A stretch of 5,359 nt of DNA from Rhodobiaceae bacterium (GTDB lineage: Bacteria > Pseudomonadota > Alphaproteobacteria > MED-G09): assembly GCA_002728335.1 (NCBI GenBank), contig PBXC01000044.1, forward strand, positions 5,630-10,988. Direction: 5' to 3'. Shown here piece after piece: positions 1-5,359 of the stretch (the first letter of the stretch is position 1; the number at the start of each line of letters is the position of its first letter). A program made the position numbers and the translations under genes. The notes beneath the pieces were generated by a model. The model worked only from the letters and a program-made list of their open reading frames with translations. It was not told the origin of the DNA and made no database searches.

Positions 1-110
1 GCCGAAGACTTAGCATTATCATTGTCATCAGAGGAGCGATGTTTATATTTTTTTTGAAACTCGTTAATTTTTTTAGAAATTCTATCTTTATCTTCAATAA
101 TATCTTCCAT
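1..110 (-). CDS. Partial small charged protein, possibly AtpZ/AtpI (ATP synthase subunit I), N-terminus only
   Basis: About 36 codons are visible before the window edge cuts the gene. From the ATG at 110-108 the protein begins MEDIIEDKDRISKKINEFQK and continues with a Lys/His/Ser/Asp-rich stretch. This acidic, then basic, helix-forming start resembles the soluble N-terminus of alphaproteobacterial AtpZ/AtpI proteins (E..x..RI....), which precede two transmembrane helices and assist F1Fo ATP synthase assembly. No membrane segment is visible, so the identity is an inference. It is helped by position: as I recall, Fo genes lie near smc in other alphaproteobacteria such as Caulobacter. The frame stays open upstream to a stop at 194-192. 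A TTG at 146-144, with an AGGA 15 bases before it, is an alternative start that adds 12 residues. The ATG is preceded only by an A/G-rich tract. Confidence that this is a real gene is fair; confidence in the name is about even. Confidence 0.55.
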   Translation of the reverse strand, partial: MEDIIEDKDRISKKINEFQKKYKHRSSDDNDNAKSS

Positions 111-188
111 TTTTTTTTCTTTATCTTCTTGTGAATTTTGAGTCAAAATTAAATTGAGAATTCCTTTTTTTTGATGTGTTTCATACAG

Positions 189-217
189 AAATTACTAGTA
201 TAAAATGCTAGTGTCAA
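189..217 (-). promoter_or_regulatory. Candidate promoter for the gene at the left edge
   Basis: On the minus strand a perfect -35 hexamer TTGACA (217-212) is followed after 17 bases by TAATTT (194-189), a weak -10 with only three of six consensus positions. A better -10-like TATACT at 202-197 lies only 9 bases from the -35, too close to pair with it. Transcription would begin near 182 and run into the partial gene ending at 110. The perfect -35 is the main support. In such AT-rich DNA a chance match remains quite possible. Confidence 0.35.
194..212. repeat. Small dyad between the promoter elements
   Basis: ACTAGTA (194-200) and TGCTAGT (206-212) can pair around a five-base TAAAA loop, with one T:G wobble read on the plus strand. 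On the minus strand, which is the transcribed direction here, that position becomes an A:C mismatch, leaving five solid pairs. No T-tract follows on the minus strand, so it is a poor terminator for smc. Its place between a TTGACA and the candidate -10 would suit a small operator. The arms are short enough to be chance. Confidence 0.3.
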
Positions 218-268
218 CTACATATATTTCTACTTAAAGTATTGTAATTATTGAATTAATTAATTTTC

Positions 269-3070
269 TTATGCAATATTTCTTATTTTCTCCGCTACAT
301 TAAGATCGACTGAAACTAATTGGCTTACCCCCTTTTCTTGCATTGTAACCCCATATAGCCTATCCATTCTAGCCATAGTCAACGGATGATGAGTAATGAC
401 AAGAAATCTTGTTTTTACATTCGACGAAATATCTTCAATTAGATCACAAAACTTCTCAACATTACTGTCATCAAGAGCGGCATCTACCTCATCAAGAACA
501 CATATAGGGGAAGGATTAGTTAAGAAAACAGCAAAAATTAATGATAAGGAAACTAAACCTTTCTCTCCACCAGATAAAGATGACATTTCTATTAATTTCT
601 TTCCTGGTAGCTGAGCAAAAACCTCAAGCCCTGCCTCAAGAGGATCGTCAGAATCTATAAACTGTAATTCAGCATTACCGCCTCCAAAAAATTTCTTAAA
701 TACATCTTGGAACTTTTCATTTACTTCATGAAAGGCCCTCTGCATTCTTTGGCGTCCTTCCTTGTTTAAATCATTAATTCCAGTTCTTAATTTTTTAATT
801 GCCTCTACAAGGTCATCTCTTTCAGTTTTAATTTCACTTATTCTCTCCTTTATTTCTTCAGCTTCCTCTTCAGCTTTTAAATTTACACCTCCAAGATCAT
901 CTCTTTCTCTTTTCAACCTGTCTATTGTTAGCTGCATTTCATCTTCATCTTCATTCTCAAGTGAAACATCTAATTCTTCCATAAATTTTGAGGAGTCCTG
1001 TTTATGCTCCTTTTCGATTAAATCGATAATTTCAAGCAATCTCTCTTTGTTAGACTCTAGTGACACTTCAATTCTACCTTTGCCTTCTCTTAGAGAAGAT
1101 TCGTTATCAGATAATTCTCTTATTTTTAAAGTAACATTTCTTAGGTCGTTTTCTAATTCAGTTAATTTATCATTATCTTCATTCGCTTTTTTTCTAGATG
1201 AAGAAATTTTTTCACTTAGATCAATTTTTTTTGCATCAATATCTTCTGGTTCTTGGTCAAAAGAAATTTTCTCATCTTCAAATTTCTTTATTCTATTCTT
1301 TAAAATAGAAGTCTGTTCCTCAGCTACATCTTTTCTTTTAGCTACATCAGCAATATTTTTTTTATTTAGTTGTAATTTTTCATAACTTAATCTCAAATCG
1401 GATAGATCATTATGAGCATCGCTAACTTGAGCCTTTAGCTCTTTTATGTTTCCAAAGTTATTTTCAAATCCTTTTATTTCTTCATATATTTCAATTAAAC
1501 GATTTCTTTGTCCTAACCTTTCAGCAGCTGAACCGGGAGCACCAGCAGAGACAACTAAGCCATCCCATCTCCATAAATCCCCCTCTTTTGATACAATTCT
1601 CTGACCATATGAGAGTTTAGAAAAAACTACCTCTCCATCTTCCTTATCTACAACGCCAGTTTGACTTAATCTCTCAATAAGAACATCAGAACCTTTTACA
1701 TAATCAAGAAGAGGTTTACATCCGTCGGGAAGGCTTTGGGTGTTTTCCGTGATTGAATTTTTTCTCCAGTGTATATCAGTTTTCATATCAAGAGAATGGT
1801 ACAACTCGTCTCCAAGAAGCGCATCCAATGCTTTTTCATAACCAGGAATTACTTCAAGGTTTTCAATTAATGAGTTAGTAGAATCAACATTATCACCGAT
1901 TAAACCTTCAAGAGCATTTTTATCGGCTAAAAGTTTTGTGAGATCATTAATTTGCTTTTCTATATCAATGATAAGGCTTTCTTTTTTCTCTATATTGAGC
2001 TTTATCTCATCCTCATTAGAGTCATCACCTTTGCCATCACCAATAACATTATTGTTAATATCATCCAAGATTTGAATTTCTCTTTTTAATTGAAGGTTTG
2101 TAGTTGTAATTAAATCATCTAATTCTTGTTTTCTTCTCTCAGATTGGATTTGATCATTATCAAATCTTTCCATCTCGATAATTAACCTTTGAAGGATAGC
2201 GGATGATTCATTTGCCTCCTTTTTTAGCTCAGGCAATTTCTCTTGAATATTCAATTCTTCAGTTTTTTTATTGCTTACATTTCTAACTATATTTTGATGC
2301 TCTACATTGAGAGAATGAAGCCTTTCTTCATTTTCTTTACATTCCTTATCAATATTTTTGTATTTAATCGCAAGAAGAAGAACTTCTGTTTCTCTGATCT
2401 TTTCAGATATATTTTTATACCTATTTGCTTCCCTGGATTGTTTATTTAAAGATCTCACCTGTGATGATAATTCTTTTAATATATCATCCAATCTATCAAT
2501 ATTTGTTTCGGCAGATTTAATTCTTAACTCAGCCTCATGTCTTCTGACATGTAGACCAGATATACCTGCCGCATCCTCAAGGATTCTTCTTCTTTCATTT
2601 GGCTTTTGATCGATTAATTCTTGGATTTGACCTTGCCTAACTAAAGATGGAGATCTTGCTCCAGTAGAAGCGTCAGCAAAAAGCATTTGAATATCTCTTG
2701 CCCTTGTATCATTGCCATTTAACTTATAAACAGATCCTGCCTCTCGTTCTATTCTTCTTGTAACCTCAATTAAATCTGTATCGTTACATATAAGAGGAGC
2801 ATCACGATCTTTATTATTTAACACTAAAGATACTTCTGCTGAATTTCTAGAAGGCCGATTTTGGGTGCCTTGAAAAATTACACCCTCCATACTTGATGCT
2901 CGCATGGATTTATAGGACGCTTCACCCATGACCCATCTAATAGCCTCTACTAAATTTGATTTACCGCAGCCATTTGGCCCAACAACACCAGTTAAACCAT
3001 CTTTAATATCTATTTCTATTGGCTCAACAAAAGACTTAAAACTTGATAATCTTAGCTTGCTAAAATCCAA
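269..3070 (-). CDS. smc: Chromosome segregation/condensation ATPase SMC, complete but short-armed
   Basis: SMC dimerises and, with ScpA and ScpB (not in this window), forms the bacterial condensin that compacts and separates new chromosomes by ATP-driven loop extrusion. The 933-residue protein has the whole SMC plan. The N-terminal head carries Walker A GPNGCGKS (31-38), a likely arginine finger R57 and the Q-loop RQGQ (145-148). The first coiled-coil arm spans about 180-383 and the hinge about 384-525, with PGYEKAL and WRWDG...QRNRL. The second arm spans about 526-725. The joint motif LGGVNLKAEEE is at 726-736. The C-terminal head holds the signature LSGGEK (832-837), Walker B ICVLDE (856-861) with presumed catalytic E861, and the THH switch (893-895). 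No catalytic motif is missing. The family is usually about 1150-1190 residues; the loss is in both arms. Start is TTG at 3070-3068, giving MDFSKLRL, the normal SMC N-terminus. It is last of the dciA-dsbA-smc run, 16 bases after the DsbA-like gene. Confidence 0.97.
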   Translation of the reverse strand: MDFSKLRLSSFKSFVEPIEIDIKDGLTGVVGPNGCGKSNLVEAIRWVMGEASYKSMRASSMEGVIFQGTQNRPSRNSAEVSLVLNNKDRDAPLICNDTDLIEVTRRIEREAGSVYKLNGNDTRARDIQMLFADASTGARSPSLVRQGQIQELIDQKPNERRRILEDAAGISGLHVRRHEAELRIKSAETNIDRLDDILKELSSQVRSLNKQSREANRYKNISEKIRETEVLLLAIKYKNIDKECKENEERLHSLNVEHQNIVRNVSNKKTEELNIQEKLPELKKEANESSAILQRLIIEMERFDNDQIQSERRKQELDDLITTTNLQLKREIQILDDINNNVIGDGKGDDSNEDEIKLNIEKKESLIIDIEKQINDLTKLLADKNALEGLIGDNVDSTNSLIENLEVIPGYEKALDALLGDELYHSLDMKTDIHWRKNSITENTQSLPDGCKPLLDYVKGSDVLIERLSQTGVVDKEDGEVVFSKLSYGQRIVSKEGDLWRWDGLVVSAGAPGSAAERLGQRNRLIEIYEEIKGFENNFGNIKELKAQVSDAHNDLSDLRLSYEKLQLNKKNIADVAKRKDVAEEQTSILKNRIKKFEDEKISFDQEPEDIDAKKIDLSEKISSSRKKANEDNDKLTELENDLRNVTLKIRELSDNESSLREGKGRIEVSLESNKERLLEIIDLIEKEHKQDSSKFMEELDVSLENEDEDEMQLTIDRLKRERDDLGGVNLKAEEEAEEIKERISEIKTERDDLVEAIKKLRTGINDLNKEGRQRMQRAFHEVNEKFQDVFKKFFGGGNAELQFIDSDDPLEAGLEVFAQLPGKKLIEMSSLSGGEKGLVSLSLIFAVFLTNPSPICVLDEVDAALDDSNVEKFCDLIEDISSNVKTRFLVITHHPLTMARMDRLYGVTMQEKGVSQLVSVDLNVAEKIRNIA

Positions 3071-3076
3071 TATTTA

Positions 3077-3082
3077 CTCCTT
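3077..3082 (-). promoter_or_regulatory. Ribosome binding site fixing the TTG start of smc
   Basis: AAGGAG reads on the minus strand at 3082-3077, a full Shine-Dalgarno match six bases before the TTG at 3070. It lies wholly inside the 16-base gap after the preceding stop codon at 3089-3087. It supports the TTG as the real start, since no ATG occurs near the conserved N-terminus. Confidence 0.8.
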
Positions 3083-3086
3083 ATAT

Positions 3087-3770
3087 TTAATCTGCAGTAA
3101 TACCAAGCTCAGCCATTATTGTGTCAAAATCTAAGGATGATATTTTTTTGTTATTAACAAATATAGCAGGTGTAGCATTTACACCAAATCTTGATGAGGC
3201 AAGTTTTTGGTTCCCTTCAATCATGCTAAATAACTCATTATCACTCAAACACACTTTGACATTCTCCTCAGATAAGCCAGCTAAACGTGCAACCTTTAGT
3301 AATCCATTATAGGGATTCTCATTATCAAACAACCATTCATCTTGTGTTTTTAAAAGAACATCTATTACGCCAAAATATTTGCCATCACCTGAACAATGGG
3401 CAATCATGGATCCTGCCATCGCAAGTGGATCGATTGGAAAATCTCTAAAAATGTATTTCACTTTTCCTTTATCAATTAATTCTGATTTTATCTTCGGAAA
3501 AACTTCCCCATGAAAAATTGCACAATGTGGACAAGTTAAGCTAGCGTACTCAACAATTGTATTTTTAGAATTGTACAACCCTAACACATGATCACCTGGA
3601 ATTTCTGCGGATACATTTCCTGTAAAACTTACATTTGATGATAAATCTCTTGATGCATTAATATTATCACTTAAATCCGAAGATTGCTGACTTGGAGATA
3701 GAAAAAAGATCACTATAATCAACCCTAAAACAATCAAACCAACTAAAAGAATTATATTTTTTTTACCCAT
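3087..3770 (-). CDS. DsbA-like thiol:disulfide oxidoreductase, membrane-anchored (thioredoxin_4 type)
   Basis: A 227-residue extracytoplasmic thioredoxin-fold protein expected to form or exchange disulfides in periplasmic proteins. Residues 1-4 are MGKK. A hydrophobic helix follows at about 5-24, with no obvious signal peptidase site or lipobox after it, so it probably stays as a membrane anchor with the rest in the periplasm. A Ser/Asn-rich linker (about 25-58) leads to the DsbA-like domain. The active site is CPHC (C80-C83) after a YASLT strand. The cis-proline loop is NATPAIFVN, with P201. An FRDFPIDP segment at 108-115 and the inserted helical region are typical of the DSBA/BdbD family. 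Two further cysteines, C126 and C174, may form a structural pair. The ATG at 3770-3768 has a GAGG (3779-3776) five bases upstream. It lies between dciA and smc with 16-base gaps, as in other alphaproteobacteria. The substrate is unknown; a link to SMC or replication is not implied by sequence. No DsbB partner is visible. Confidence 0.92.
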   Translation of the reverse strand: MGKKNIILLVGLIVLGLIIVIFFLSPSQQSSDLSDNINASRDLSSNVSFTGNVSAEIPGDHVLGLYNSKNTIVEYASLTCPHCAIFHGEVFPKIKSELIDKGKVKYIFRDFPIDPLAMAGSMIAHCSGDGKYFGVIDVLLKTQDEWLFDNENPYNGLLKVARLAGLSEENVKVCLSDNELFSMIEGNQKLASSRFGVNATPAIFVNNKKISSLDFDTIMAELGITAD

Positions 3771-3774
3771 AATT

Positions 3775-3780
3775 ACCTCA
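3775..3780 (-). promoter_or_regulatory. Ribosome binding site of the DsbA-like gene
   Basis: TGAGGT on the minus strand (3780-3775) contains GAGG five bases from the ATG at 3770. It sits in the 16-base gap after the TAG of the upstream DUF721 gene (3789-3787), consistent with one transcript and close translational coupling. Confidence 0.65.
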
Positions 3781-3786
3781 TCAATC

Positions 3787-4275
3787 CTATTTATTAATTT
3801 TGTTTAACATACTATCACCTAGGGAATTAATAGCTTCTTTTAATTCACCTTCTTCAATTTCATCAAAAGAAAAATTTTTCTTCTGTTTTCTTAACTGAGA
3901 TTCGTTATTTCTCTCTTTTGTTAGTTTTTTTGTTAACACTTTGTCGTGAATAATAGTATTTCTAAATCTAACTCTATTAATTGCCCTATACCCATAGTAA
4001 TCGTTAATTTTTTTAATGATTTCATTCTTCATATATTCCATTTCCGTTGAGGTTGCTCCATCAGCAGCAATTATTAAAACACCTCCACCTTTTTGAATTC
4101 TTAATTTTTCAGGAATTGAAGTTTTATAATATTCTTCTCCTACAATTTCTTTCCAATTATCGATAATATAACTCTTTACAAAACCCTGCCGATTAAAAAA
4201 GGGCTTAGAAATTTTTGAAACATACCAACCCAGTTGCTTAGTTGGAAAAAAATTTTTATCATTTGTTTTTTTAAT
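3787..4275 (-). CDS. dciA: DUF721/DciA family protein, probable replicative helicase (DnaB) loader; start codon uncertain
   Basis: DciA proteins bind the DnaB helicase and help load it at the replication origin in bacteria lacking DnaC/DnaI-type loaders. Only the last 84 codons follow an ATG (4041), but conserved sequence runs far upstream in the same frame. With ATT at 4275-4273 as residue 1, the protein has 162 residues, a usual family length. The KH-like DUF721 core runs from about 30 to 105: GFVKSYIIDNWKEIVGEEYY (31-50), the IPEKLRI strand (54-60), the GGGVLIIAADGATSTEMEYM segment (63-82), then INDYYGYRAI. A Lys-rich linker leads to an acidic C-terminal helix, EEGELKEAINSLGDSML, also common in alphaproteobacterial members. 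The frame is open to a stop at 4305-4303 but has no ATG, GTG or TTG before codon 79. Choices are ATT 4275, ATA 4278, CTG 4233, or an ATG at 4262 one base out of frame. It leads the dciA-dsbA-smc run and is divergent from mutY. Family call is firm; the start is a guess. Confidence 0.85.
   Translation of the reverse strand: MKKTNDKNFFPTKQLGWYVSKISKPFFNRQGFVKSYIIDNWKEIVGEEYYKTSIPEKLRIQKGGGVLIIAADGATSTEMEYMKNEIIKKINDYYGYRAINRVRFRNTIIHDKVLTKKLTKERNNESQLRKQKKNFSFDEIEEGELKEAINSLGDSMLNKINK
4234..4262 (+). promoter_or_regulatory. Candidate mutY promoter inside the dciA 5' region
   Basis: TTGCTT (4234-4239) and TATCAT (4257-4262) are 17 bases apart. The -10 matches five of six consensus bases; the -35 keeps only TTG plus a weak remainder. 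Transcription would start near 4269, giving a leader of about 25 bases before the mutY ATG. The site lies within the coding frame of the oppositely oriented dciA. The spacing and position are good, but the composition makes chance matches likely. Confidence 0.35.
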
Positions 4276-4293
4276 TATTTGAGTCTCACGATT

Positions 4294-5352
4294 ATGAAAG
4301 TTTTAATTCAAGATAATTTATCAAAAAAAGTTCTAATTTGGTATGATAAAAATAAAAGGGACTTACCTTGGAGAAAATCAAAAAAAAATTTAGATCCTTA
4401 TCAAACTTGGATATCAGAAATTATGCTTCAACAAACAACCGTTGAAGCTGTAATACCTTTTTTTCATAAATTTATAAATAAATGGCCTACAATTAAAAAG
4501 CTTTCTGAAAGTAAAGTTGAAGATGTAATGGATGCATGGTCAGGCTTGGGCTACTATTCAAGAGCAAAAAATATCCATAAAACTGCAAAAATCATTAACA
4601 AACAGCATAATAATCAAATACCTGATGAATATGAAGAATTGATAAAATTACCAGGTATTGGACCCTACACAGCAGGGGCAATTCTGACCATCGCATTCAA
4701 TAAAAAAGCATCTGTAATAGATTCTAATATAGAAAGAATTATTCTAAGAATCCGTGGAATTAAAGAACCAAAAGAAAGAGTAAAGAAAGAACTAATAAAA
4801 ATTTCTGAAGACCTTTGTCCTGAAAAAAGAAGTGGTGATTATGTCCAGGCAATGATGGATTTAGGATCGGCGATATGTAAAGCTAAAAACCCAATATGTG
4901 ATTCATGTCCAATTCAAGAATTTTGTTTTTCCTATGCTAAAGACTTAACAGATTCCATACCTACAAAAAAATTAACTAAACCAAAAAAAATAAGAGAGGC
5001 TAATTTATTTTGGATTGTATCAAATCAAAATAAGATTTTTCTACAAAGAAGACCTTTAAAAGGTTTATTACCTGGAATGTTAGAGTTTCCATCCTCTGAG
5101 TGGATAAATAAAAATGAAAATATAAGTAATGAAATAAATTTTCCTATAAAAGGACAGTGGAAGCCTATTAAAGGAAAAGTAGTACATATCTTTTCTCACT
5201 TTCAACTAGTACTAAAAATTTATACTTGCAAAGATATTAATGAGAAAGATTTAAAAGGAATTTGGAAAAGAGAGAGAAATATACCTGATTTAGAGTTACC
5301 AAGTTTGATGAAGAAGGTCTATAAACATGTTTTCTTAAATATAAAAAACTAG
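4294..5352 (+). CDS. mutY: Adenine DNA glycosylase MutY
   Basis: MutY removes adenine mispaired with 8-oxoguanine, starting base excision repair and preventing G:C to T:A changes. The 352-residue protein is full length. WYDKNKRDLPWR (16-27) opens the catalytic domain. SEIMLQQT (41-48) carries catalytic E42. GYYSRAKNIH (86-95) follows. The helix-hairpin-helix is LPGIGPYTAGAI (119-130), and VIDSNIERI (141-149) holds catalytic D143. The [4Fe-4S] cluster ligands are C195-X6-C202-X2-C205-X5-C211. The C-terminal NUDIX-like domain that reads 8-oxoG starts near 234 and includes QRRPLKGLLPGMLEFP (251-266) and the FSH recognition motif (300-302). All key residues are present. I chose ATG 4294 because it sits just before the conserved start. 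The frame extends to a TTG at 4234, but those extra 20 residues are hydrophobic, unlike MutY, and lie over dciA coding sequence. The ribosome site is weak (GAG at 4281-4283). It is divergent from dciA, with 18 bases between starts if ATT 4275 is used. Confidence 0.97.
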   Translation: MKVLIQDNLSKKVLIWYDKNKRDLPWRKSKKNLDPYQTWISEIMLQQTTVEAVIPFFHKFINKWPTIKKLSESKVEDVMDAWSGLGYYSRAKNIHKTAKIINKQHNNQIPDEYEELIKLPGIGPYTAGAILTIAFNKKASVIDSNIERIILRIRGIKEPKERVKKELIKISEDLCPEKRSGDYVQAMMDLGSAICKAKNPICDSCPIQEFCFSYAKDLTDSIPTKKLTKPKKIREANLFWIVSNQNKIFLQRRPLKGLLPGMLEFPSSEWINKNENISNEINFPIKGQWKPIKGKVVHIFSHFQLVLKIYTCKDINEKDLKGIWKRERNIPDLELPSLMKKVYKHVFLNIKN

Positions 5353-5359
5353 GTTTTAT

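Noticed and set aside
241..268. AT-rich palindromic stretch AATTAATTAATT after the smc stop as a terminator
   Set aside because: It has no G:C pairs in the stem and no defined loop plus T-tract on the minus strand.
396..614. Plus-strand frame of 72 codons within the SMC C-terminal head region
   Set aside because: It is antisense to the signature and Walker B coding region, where SMC is clearly the real gene.
762..1385. Plus-strand open frame of about 207 codons, very rich in Ser, Phe and Leu
   Set aside because: It is the antisense of the Lys/Glu/Asp-rich SMC coiled coil, which produces long Ser/Phe/Leu reading frames automatically. No domain or good ribosome site is seen.
2243..2609. Two overlapping plus-strand frames with hydrophobic, membrane-like segments
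   Set aside because: Both lie antisense to the first SMC arm. Their hydrophobicity follows from complementing Lys/Glu codons, and they overlap each other in different frames.
269..3070. Possibility that the short SMC is a frameshifted or deleted pseudogene
   Set aside because: The frame is intact from a good ribosome site to the stop. Every catalytic motif is present, and the two arms are of nearly equal length.
2928..3312. Short plus-strand frames across the smc/dsbA junction
   Set aside because: They oppose conserved SMC Walker A and DsbA coding sequence and show no independent evidence.
4225..4245. Inverted repeat CCAAC ... GTTGG with an 11-base loop near the mutY -35
   Set aside because: The arms are five bases with a long loop and lie in dciA coding sequence, so chance is the better explanation.
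4234..4293. Extended MutY N-terminus from a TTG at 4234
   Set aside because: The added residues are hydrophobic and not MutY-like, no ribosome site precedes the TTG, and the conserved start fits ATG 4294.

Overview
The window looks like core chromosome from an AT-rich, compact-genome alphaproteobacterium, most likely a free-living marine lineage of the SAR11 or similar streamlined type. Three things point there: the very AT-rich composition and Lys/Asn/Ile-rich proteins, gaps of only 16 bases inside the operon, and alphaproteobacterial sequence features. The latter are best seen in the SMC hinge (WRWDG...QRNRL) and the SMC C-terminus (THHPLTMARMDRLYGVTMQEKGVSQLVSVDL type, residues 893-923). 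The exact clade cannot be fixed by reading alone.

Layout. Positions 1-110 (minus strand, cut by the window edge) hold the charged N-terminus of a small protein, possibly AtpZ/AtpI of the F-type ATP synthase Fo operon. Positions 111-268 are a short intergenic stretch with a candidate minus-strand promoter and a small dyad. Positions 269-4275 are a minus-strand operon read in the order dciA (DUF721 replicative-helicase loader), a membrane-anchored DsbA-like thiol oxidoreductase, and smc (chromosome condensin ATPase). Both internal gaps are 16 bases. Positions 4294-5352 carry mutY (adenine DNA glycosylase) on the plus strand, divergent from dciA.

The neighbourhood mutY / DUF721 / DsbA / SMC, probably followed by Fo genes, matches what I recall of gene order in other alphaproteobacteria. 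Three of the four complete genes serve the chromosome: helicase loading, condensation and segregation, and repair of 8-oxoG:A mispairs. The DsbA-like protein is the odd member.

Two points need care. The DUF721 gene has no in-frame ATG, GTG or TTG at its real N-terminus, so an ATG-only gene caller would report just its last 84 codons; the conserved core continues about 78 codons upstream. SMC is complete but short (933 residues) with contracted coiled-coil arms. I see no mobile element, CRISPR array, tRNA/rRNA, or undescribed multi-gene system. This is mostly an ordinary housekeeping region.
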